A stretch of 64,000 nt of DNA, from positions 100,447 through 164,446 of the forward strand of contig JAITTY010000004.1 in assembly GCA_031286695.1 (NCBI GenBank), in the 5' to 3' direction. The position numbers and the translations under genes were made by a program. The notes under the pieces are model-generated. The model did not search any database. It had not been told where the DNA came from and worked only from the letters and a program-made list of their open reading frames with translations. This document shows positions 58,901 to 64,000 of the stretch, piece by piece. Source of the DNA: Sphingobacterium sp. Lineage in GTDB: Bacteria; Bacteroidota; Bacteroidia; Sphingobacteriales; Sphingobacteriaceae. Positions within the stretch are counted from its first letter, which is position 1. Every line of letters starts with the position of its first letter.

Positions 58901-60397
58901 GATCTTAAGTTTAGAAATAGTAATTGTATCAACGAAATAAACTATAATTCTTTTTTTAATCTATCCAACTTGATTAAACAATTTAAATCTGATTATATTG
59001 ATAGTAAGCTTAATTTAGTTGTCGTAACTAACTCTTTTTTTAATATAATTGGAAATGAAACTATAAATATTGAACAATCATTTAAAATAGGTATTTCAAA
59101 TAGTGGTAGTCAAGAATATAAAGGGACAATTAGAATTGTTGATATAAATATCAACACTGTAGTAGATGATGATTATTCTAATGTAATAAATGAATTTTTA
59201 GATGATTCTGATTTTCAAAGAGTTGTGGCCTTTAGGAATGGTAGACGTTGGATACAATCTTATCAAGCAATTTCAGCTGATGAACAAAAATCTTTTAACC
59301 CTATTATTAAAAAGGATGGAATTTATTTAATCACTGGAGGTCTAGGAAAACTAGGGTATGAACTAGCTAAACAAATTAGCCAAAGATACAAGTCCACCAT
59401 TGTTTTAGTCGGCAGAACCACGCTAGATTCTAGTGTTGAAAATAACACCATTGTTAGAAAATTTAATGAATTGCTAGAAATAAATGAAAATATTCATTAT
59501 TATTCTGTTGATATTTCAAATATTACAAATTTTAAAGATACCGTTGATAAAATTCAATCAGATATCGGAATAATAAATGGCGTTATTCATGCCGCTGGGG
59601 TTACAGATATCAGAAATTTTGAATTAATTGATGAAACAAATCTTGAAAATGCTTTGACTATATTTAAACCGAAAGTTGAAGGTATTATAAATCTTTATCA
59701 AATTTTCGGTAAAAGTAAGTTAGACTTTTTGTGTGCCACTTCCAGCATTTCAACTGTGGTTGGTGGAATTGGCTTTTCTGCATATGCAGCTGCCAACTTA
59801 TTTCTAGAGTCCTTTATATCCTCTGTTCATCAGGAAGGCTTAAATTGGAAATGTATAAGTTTGCCTGGAATTCTTTATAATAATCAATACGAAAATATTG
59901 TTACTCTTAAAGAACGTAAAGGATGGTATGTTAAAGAGATATTTGAGCTAATAAATTGGTCTATAGACAAAAATAAACCATCTGTTATTTTGGCATTAAT
60001 AAAAAATATTAAGGATTGGATAAAAGAATCATACCCAATGCATGGTTTAGAATCAGAAATTTATAGTTCAGAAATAAAAGTTGGTTCTAAAGATAGAAGT
60101 AATATTTCTAGTCCTTATATAGAAGCAAGTACCCCAACAGAAAGAAAATTAAAGAAATTGATCAATGAGTTTTTAGGAGTAGATAATATTGGAATTCAGG
60201 ACAATTTCTTTGAACTGGGATTAGATTCACTAAAATCAATGATGCTAGTTAGGAAACTTAAAGACAACTTTGAGTTCCCTCCAGATTTAAAATCTTTTTT
60301 ATTGCACCCAACAATAAAAGAACAAGCCAAAATTATTGACGATCAATCACCAGATAAACATATTCAACAAGAGACAAAAAATACAATTATAATATGA
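55937..60397 (+). CDS. type I PKS module KS-AT-KR-ACP
   Basis: A 1486-residue paralogue of the first PKS, with identical architecture and an 8-bp ATGAATAA overlap with the upstream NRPS. KS: Cys177 in TACSTSL, ECHGTGTKLGD, NIGHLDVAAG. AT: FPGQGSQ, Ser615 in GHSLGEYV; the HAFH position reads KPFH, so malonyl is likely but less certain. KR: ITGGLGKLG, Ser in ATSSIS, Tyr1283 in FSAYAAANLF, apparently active; no LDD. ACP: Ser1431 in LGLDSLKS. It should extend the valyl chain by two carbons and reduce the beta-keto group. The C terminus ends NTIII and its stop overlaps the next ATG as ATGA. Confidence 0.93.
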   Translation: MNNTGLEIAIIGISCKVPGAKDWREFWKNLIEGKESISFFTDEELENLNVSKETLEHPNFIRFKSNLPEKNNFDSVFFDYTPTEAKYLNPSHRHLHECAWSAIEDAGYKIEDHKGSIGVFAGTNEDFNWRAYSKIENRKGEIDEYSLNLLSNSNFLTTALSYKFDLTGPSYAINTACSTSLVAVHQACNSLLLGECKMALAGGVNILTEKQKGLFHKPGMIISSDGHCRPFDKEADGAVPGEGMGVVVLKKIKDAIADGDNIYAVIKGSAINNDGHRKVGFTAPSVDGQSNCIKNAMKFANVNPESISYIECHGTGTKLGDPVEIQSLNTAFHFKLEKFCAIGSVKGNIGHLDVAAGIIGLIKTALVLKFRLIPPSLNYLKPNPSIPFENGPFYVNSILKKVNMKDREIFRASVSSFGVGGTNAHAVLEEFPIKNRVKESRDYKLLCLSAKTVMSLKLYKENFAKFLKEESNLDLLDMCYTMAIGRTAFPIRKSIIFKDDAELLKLLNDSTAENVFPRSINASKIVFMFPGQGSQFIGMGNELYEKENIFREYVDLGFQLAEKFTDLPLKSVFFKNDKNSYSTSNLQPLLFIYEYSLAQSVLKLGVKPDYLIGHSLGEYVAAAISGILSYEIALKIIIRRAELSEKIRDGKMLAVNLNEANLSEYLNKDISLASINSEEQTVLAGNETEIDFLKQKLNSDNIPNIELGISKPFHSHLIDPILNGFYDEIKETEFGKMEIPIVSSVTGTLISEEKISSVNYWVNQLRKPVRFSDGYNFIAQRAKNLIFIEVGPGAILSSFIKKNIKKNSDLNIVNFLNPESGNINEHKGYLKGIGKLWELGLNIQWNNYFPSSKRISLPTYVFEKIEYPVEVDPTENFHLELNNLERNVNGSLVSLPHWMVSCRMKFKDISFKKTILIFSDESDFAKRLDREINLGNHNIIRIYPRDHYSYNDNLSEFYISPNNQTHFEDLIKDLEQKNLFVTDILYLWDLKFRNSNCINEINYNSFFNLSNLIKQFKSDYIDSKLNLVVVTNSFFNIIGNETINIEQSFKIGISNSGSQEYKGTIRIVDININTVVDDDYSNVINEFLDDSDFQRVVAFRNGRRWIQSYQAISADEQKSFNPIIKKDGIYLITGGLGKLGYELAKQISQRYKSTIVLVGRTTLDSSVENNTIVRKFNELLEINENIHYYSVDISNITNFKDTVDKIQSDIGIINGVIHAAGVTDIRNFELIDETNLENALTIFKPKVEGIINLYQIFGKSKLDFLCATSSISTVVGGIGFSAYAAANLFLESFISSVHQEGLNWKCISLPGILYNNQYENIVTLKERKGWYVKEIFELINWSIDKNKPSVILALIKNIKDWIKESYPMHGLESEIYSSEIKVGSKDRSNISSPYIEASTPTERKLKKLINEFLGVDNIGIQDNFFELGLDSLKSMMLVRKLKDNFEFPPDLKSFLLHPTIKEQAKIIDDQSPDKHIQQETKNTIII

Positions 60398-63300
60398 CCG
60401 CTAAATTATTACTTAAGAAATTAAAAGATTTAAATATAGATATTTCATTAAAAGGAGACGATCTTGAATTAAAATACTCAGAAGAATACAATCTCTCAAA
60501 GGATTTAATTAAAGAAATTAGCTCTTTAAAACAAGAAATTATTAATATATTAAGAAATACAGATATAGAGAATATAGATATTTCGCCTTCGTCCAAATCT
60601 GACGACTACCCTTTATCATCATCCCAATATTCATTATGGTTACTAAGCCAGCTTGAAGAAATTAATATTACTTACAATTTATTGCCTGAAATTTATGTAT
60701 TTGAGGGTAAATTTAATGAAAAGGCACTTGAATATTCGTTCAATAAACTTATTGACAGACATGAAATTTTGAGAACAAATTTTAAGGACAATAAAGATGG
60801 TGACGTCCGTCAAGTTGTGAAAAATCGTTCTGAAATGGACTTTAAGTTGAAAACTATCGATCTTACAAGTTATGAAGATTATTACAGTATAATGGAGAAA
60901 CAAATTGAGCAAGATTTTATCTCTCCTTTTGACTTATCCGATGGTTCGTTAATGAGGGCGAGATTATTTAAAGTTGAGCCTCAGAAGTGGATACTTTCCT
61001 TCACTATGCACCACATAATCAGTGATGGTTGGTCAATGAATGTGATCGTTCGTGAGTTGATGCAGTTTTATACAAATTATATATCAGATACTGTTTCAGA
61101 ATTAAATCCCTTAAAAATTCAATATAAAGATTATGCTATTTGGGAACAAGAACTGGTCAACAATGAGGGAATGGAAGGCGCAAGGCATTATTGGCTTAAC
61201 TTATTTCAGAATGGAGTTCCTAAGTTGAAAATTTTGGGGGACAAACCCCGTCCGAAAATTAAAAGTTTCAAAGGTGGAATTATATCAAGTAATATTGAAC
61301 CCCAATATGCAAAACTGTTAGCTCGTAAAAGTAGCGAAAATGGTGGAACGCTTTTTATGGGGCTATTAAGTCTGGTTAATATTCTTTTATATAAATATAC
61401 TTCTCAAACAGATATAGTTATTGGAACGCCAATTGCTGGTCGGAATCACAAAGATTTGGAAGATCAGGTTGGTTTTTATGTTAATACTTTAGCATTAAGA
61501 AATGAATTTAAGCCTTCAGATAGTTTTAATGAAATATTTCAAAGGCTTAAAAAACTATGTATTGATTCCTTCGAGCATCAAATTTACCCTTTTAATAAGC
61601 TTGTTTCTGAACTCAATTTACCCTCTGACAGAAGTAGAAATCCTTTATTTGACGTAATGGTAGTTCTTCAAAATACTTCTTTGAATACTTCACAAATAGA
61701 ATATCAGATGGGAGATTTGAGTGTCGGGAAATACCAACGTGAAGGGCACCAAGTAAGTAAGTTTGACTTAACCTTTATTTTTACAGAAGGATCTAATGGT
61801 ATAAATTTATTACTTGAATATAGTTCTGATATTTTTTCATATGAAGTGGCTAAACAAATATCAAATCACTTCTATCAGATCTTGAAAGTTTTTCTTGAAA
61901 ATCCAAATATTGGGATTAATTCATTGGATTATTTGAATTCAGTAGATAAGCACAATTTGCTAGAGAATTTCAATTCTTCAAACAGTAATAAAATTAATGG
62001 TCTTCTTGAAGATTTTTCAAAAAGAGTTATAGAATTTCCAAGTTCTTTAGCAATTAAGTCTTCTACTGGCGATTTGACATATAGCGAATTAGATGAGAAG
62101 TCTGATAAATTGGCGCTTTTCTTAGGTGAGAAATTGAATGTTAAAACAGGTGATAAAATTGGAATTTATCAAAACCGATCGAAAGAATTAGTGATTTCTA
62201 TACTTGCGGTATTAAAAGCTCAGGCAGTATTTGTTCCAATTGATGTTGATCTTCCCGAAGTAAAAATACAGTATATTTTAGAAGATTCTTCACTCTCCAC
62301 TTTATTAACTGACAGCGAAAACGTCTATATATCTTTTAAGCTTCAGTGGAAGAACAAAAAGTTAAGAAATCTAATCTGTGTGGATTCATATGATATTTAT
62401 AATACCAATTTACAATATTCATCAAACAATGGTTTGATGAATAAAGAGTTATGGGATCATGTGGGGAGCTCTGCTACAAGTTTAATTTCTGGGGGCGGTT
62501 GGGTCAGTAGCTTTACTGGGGAACATTTTAGTGAAATAGAAATGGCCGAATACGCTGAAAATACATTAAGAAAATTAGAGAGCTATTTATTACCCAATAC
62601 TAGAGTACTTGAAATTGGATGTTCATCCGGAATAACGATGTTAAAAATTGCTCCAAGAGTTGGACATTACTATGGAATAGATCTTTCATCAAGTATTATA
62701 GAAAATACAAAAATAACGGTTAAAGAAAAAGGATTAGACAATGTCAAATTAAGTTGCCTACCTGCACATCTAATCCATGAAATTGAGGAAGATAATTTTG
62801 ATATTATTATTTTAAATAGTGTTATACAAAGTTTTGAAGGACATAATTATTTACGAGAAGTTATTATAAAATCCATCGACAAGTTAAGTGAAAAAGGAAT
62901 ACTGTATTTTGGAGATGTCATGGATGAAGACAGGAGACAACAACTAATATCTGATTTAGAATCTTTTAAAAAATTAAATAGCGGAAAATTTCGGACTAAA
63001 ATAGATTGGTCAAATGAATTATTCATTTCAAAGGATTTCTTTTCTGATATAGTCATTGATTTAAAGGATTTGGTTTCTGTGGAATGTAGTGATAAAATTT
63101 ATACAATAGAAAATGAGCTAACAAATTATAGATATGATGCCATAATCCAAGTAAATAAGAATCAATCTTACCAGAAAGCTAATTTGAAAACAAAAAATCA
63201 ATATGATCTAAAAGATGTTGATAAATTTAAAAATAGTGAAAATAAATATCATTTAAGCCCTTTAGATAGAGTTGCTTATATCATATATACTTCAGGATCT

Positions 63301-64000
63301 ACAGGAAATCCAAAAGGGTGCCAAATTACTTATAATAATATTTCGAATTATATTTCATGGGCTAATAATTATTATTTCCAGTTTGTACCCTTTTTAAGAT
63401 TTGGCGTTTTTACACCGATATCTTTTGATTTGACACTAACAAGTATTTTTTGTCCCTTGACTCTTGGGGGGGAAATGGTTATCTGCGACCAATCTAATGA
63501 TTTGGAAAAAATACTTTCATTTTGTTTGTCTGAAAAACAACGTATTAATACTCTTAAGTTAACTCCTGGTCATATACAATTCCTTTCAAATAAAAATATT
63601 GGTTCCAAGCATCTTTCAAATGTAATTTTAGGAGGTGATACTGTTACCGAGGATAATGTTGAAATTTTATTCAAAATAAACCCTAATATTAGGATTTATA
63701 ACGAGTACGGTCCAACTGAAGCAACAGTAGGGTGTATTACAAAAGAATTAAAATTAAAAGAGCCCATTACTATTGGCACTCCAATTTGGAACACCCGCGC
63801 TTACATCCTTTCTGAAACGGGGCATTTATGTCCAATCGGGGTTATCGGAGAGATCTGCATCTCAGGAGCCGGTGTGGCTAAAGGTTATCTAAATAGATCT
63901 GAATTGACTGAATCAAGGTTTGTATCGGATCCGTTTCAGGATGGGGAACGCATGTACAGGACTGGCGATATGGGAAGATGGCTAGCTAATGGGGAAATAG
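60394..64000 (+). CDS. NRPS, partial; first A domain contains a methyltransferase, predicted Asn
   Basis: An open frame runs from the ATG at 60394 to the window end (over 1200 residues) without a stop. Order: TubC docking (MTAKLLLKKLKDLNIDISLKG), C (HHIISDG at His206), then an A domain interrupted between core motifs A2 and A3. The insert (about 665-950) is a class I SAM methyltransferase with motif I VLEIGCSSG near residue 738. A3 (YIIYTSGSTGNPKG) follows at about 963. The code D-L-T-K-I-G-E-V-G matches asparagine. The frame ends at MYRTGDMGRW (A7), so the T domain and later modules lie outside. The methyl acceptor could be the backbone nitrogen or the side-chain amide. Confidence 0.9.
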   Translation, partial: MTAKLLLKKLKDLNIDISLKGDDLELKYSEEYNLSKDLIKEISSLKQEIINILRNTDIENIDISPSSKSDDYPLSSSQYSLWLLSQLEEINITYNLLPEIYVFEGKFNEKALEYSFNKLIDRHEILRTNFKDNKDGDVRQVVKNRSEMDFKLKTIDLTSYEDYYSIMEKQIEQDFISPFDLSDGSLMRARLFKVEPQKWILSFTMHHIISDGWSMNVIVRELMQFYTNYISDTVSELNPLKIQYKDYAIWEQELVNNEGMEGARHYWLNLFQNGVPKLKILGDKPRPKIKSFKGGIISSNIEPQYAKLLARKSSENGGTLFMGLLSLVNILLYKYTSQTDIVIGTPIAGRNHKDLEDQVGFYVNTLALRNEFKPSDSFNEIFQRLKKLCIDSFEHQIYPFNKLVSELNLPSDRSRNPLFDVMVVLQNTSLNTSQIEYQMGDLSVGKYQREGHQVSKFDLTFIFTEGSNGINLLLEYSSDIFSYEVAKQISNHFYQILKVFLENPNIGINSLDYLNSVDKHNLLENFNSSNSNKINGLLEDFSKRVIEFPSSLAIKSSTGDLTYSELDEKSDKLALFLGEKLNVKTGDKIGIYQNRSKELVISILAVLKAQAVFVPIDVDLPEVKIQYILEDSSLSTLLTDSENVYISFKLQWKNKKLRNLICVDSYDIYNTNLQYSSNNGLMNKELWDHVGSSATSLISGGGWVSSFTGEHFSEIEMAEYAENTLRKLESYLLPNTRVLEIGCSSGITMLKIAPRVGHYYGIDLSSSIIENTKITVKEKGLDNVKLSCLPAHLIHEIEEDNFDIIILNSVIQSFEGHNYLREVIIKSIDKLSEKGILYFGDVMDEDRRQQLISDLESFKKLNSGKFRTKIDWSNELFISKDFFSDIVIDLKDLVSVECSDKIYTIENELTNYRYDAIIQVNKNQSYQKANLKTKNQYDLKDVDKFKNSENKYHLSPLDRVAYIIYTSGSTGNPKGCQITYNNISNYISWANNYYFQFVPFLRFGVFTPISFDLTLTSIFCPLTLGGEMVICDQSNDLEKILSFCLSEKQRINTLKLTPGHIQFLSNKNIGSKHLSNVILGGDTVTEDNVEILFKINPNIRIYNEYGPTEATVGCITKELKLKEPITIGTPIWNTRAYILSETGHLCPIGVIGEICISGAGVAKGYLNRSELTESRFVSDPFQDGERMYRTGDMGRWLANGEI
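62380..63255 (+). other. embedded SAM methyltransferase between A2 and A3
   Basis: This segment of the partial NRPS separates the N-terminal A motifs (LKAQAVFVPIDVDLPE) from the nucleotide-binding A3 loop. It has the Rossmann glycine motif EIGCSSG, an acidic YGIDLSS end of strand 2 and DIIILNSVIQSF as the later strand. Most NRPS methyltransferases instead lie after A8 or as separate domains. Confidence 0.85.

Larger units (their letters stand above)
23033..64000. mobile_element. putative genomic island (left end; right end outside window)
   Basis: The island is inferred from three signals: a 3'-tRNA fragment at its left edge, a decayed IS256-type transposase at 23.3-23.8 kb, and an abrupt, sustained shift to very AT-rich sequence from about 23.8 kb to the window end. 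The cargo is the FAAL-NRPS-PKS assembly line. The intact tRNA and an integrase would be expected at the unseen right end. Confidence 0.45.

Noticed and set aside
27539-64000. Long internal repeats across the cluster
   Set aside because: The repeated C, A and T stretches are homologous NRPS modules, not separate repeat elements.
1-64000. CRISPR arrays, intact tRNA or rRNA genes
   Set aside because: No regularly spaced repeats and no full RNA gene fold were seen; only the 23-nt tRNA 3' end was found.

Overview
The window looks like a chromosome segment of a Bacteroidota bacterium, most likely a Sphingobacterium/Pedobacter-type organism. The grounds are a SusC/SusD pair, a hybrid two-component regulator that fuses a sensor, kinase, receiver and AraC output in one protein, many type II signal-peptide lipoproteins, a TAnnTTTG-type -7 box and the near absence of Shine-Dalgarno sequences outside a few coupled genes. 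The genus is inferred from gene style only.

The left part (1 to about 22.7 kb) has moderate GC and ordinary accessory content. It holds an AraC regulator beside a TetA-like MFS exporter, two small lipoproteins on the minus strand, a TonB-C-like secreted protein followed by a TPR lipoprotein, and a remnant of an AraC gene. A compact polysaccharide utilization locus follows at 5.5-20.9 kb: HTCS regulator, PA14-containing GH31, SusC, SusD, a cell-surface lipoprotein and a GH2 enzyme, closed by a strong hairpin terminator. The GH31 plus GH2 pairing suggests xyloglucan-type oligosaccharides. A thioredoxin-like protein and one more lipoprotein follow.

A junction lies at 22.9-23.8 kb. It contains the last 23 nt of a tRNA gene without the rest of the tRNA, a hairpin terminator beside it, and a decayed IS256-type transposase. 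Rightward from about 23.8 kb the DNA becomes strikingly AT-rich and stays so to the window end. I read this as one end of an integrated island whose other end is outside the window.

The island part (24.2-64 kb) is a biosynthetic assembly line, all on the plus strand and mostly with overlapping genes. It starts with a cysteine-synthase/CBS-like PLP enzyme, then a fatty-acyl-AMP ligase fused to an ACP, NRPS (2 modules), NRPS (3 modules), PKS (KS-AT-KR-ACP), NRPS (2 modules), a second PKS (KS-AT-KR-ACP) and a further NRPS cut by the window edge. Hand-read adenylation codes suggest fatty acyl - Ala - Thr - X1 - X2 - Gly (with a luciferase-like monooxygenase inside the A domain) - [C2, ketoreduced] - aromatic-like - Val - [C2, ketoreduced] - Asn (with a methyltransferase inside the A domain) - and so on. 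No epimerization domain, thioesterase, phosphopantetheinyl transferase or exporter is visible, so the cluster must continue to the right.

Two points deserve most attention. One is the pair of differently interrupted adenylation domains, especially a mid-chain Gly module with an embedded monooxygenase. The other is a regular two-class docking system at protein termini that appears to fix the order of the six megasynthase proteins.
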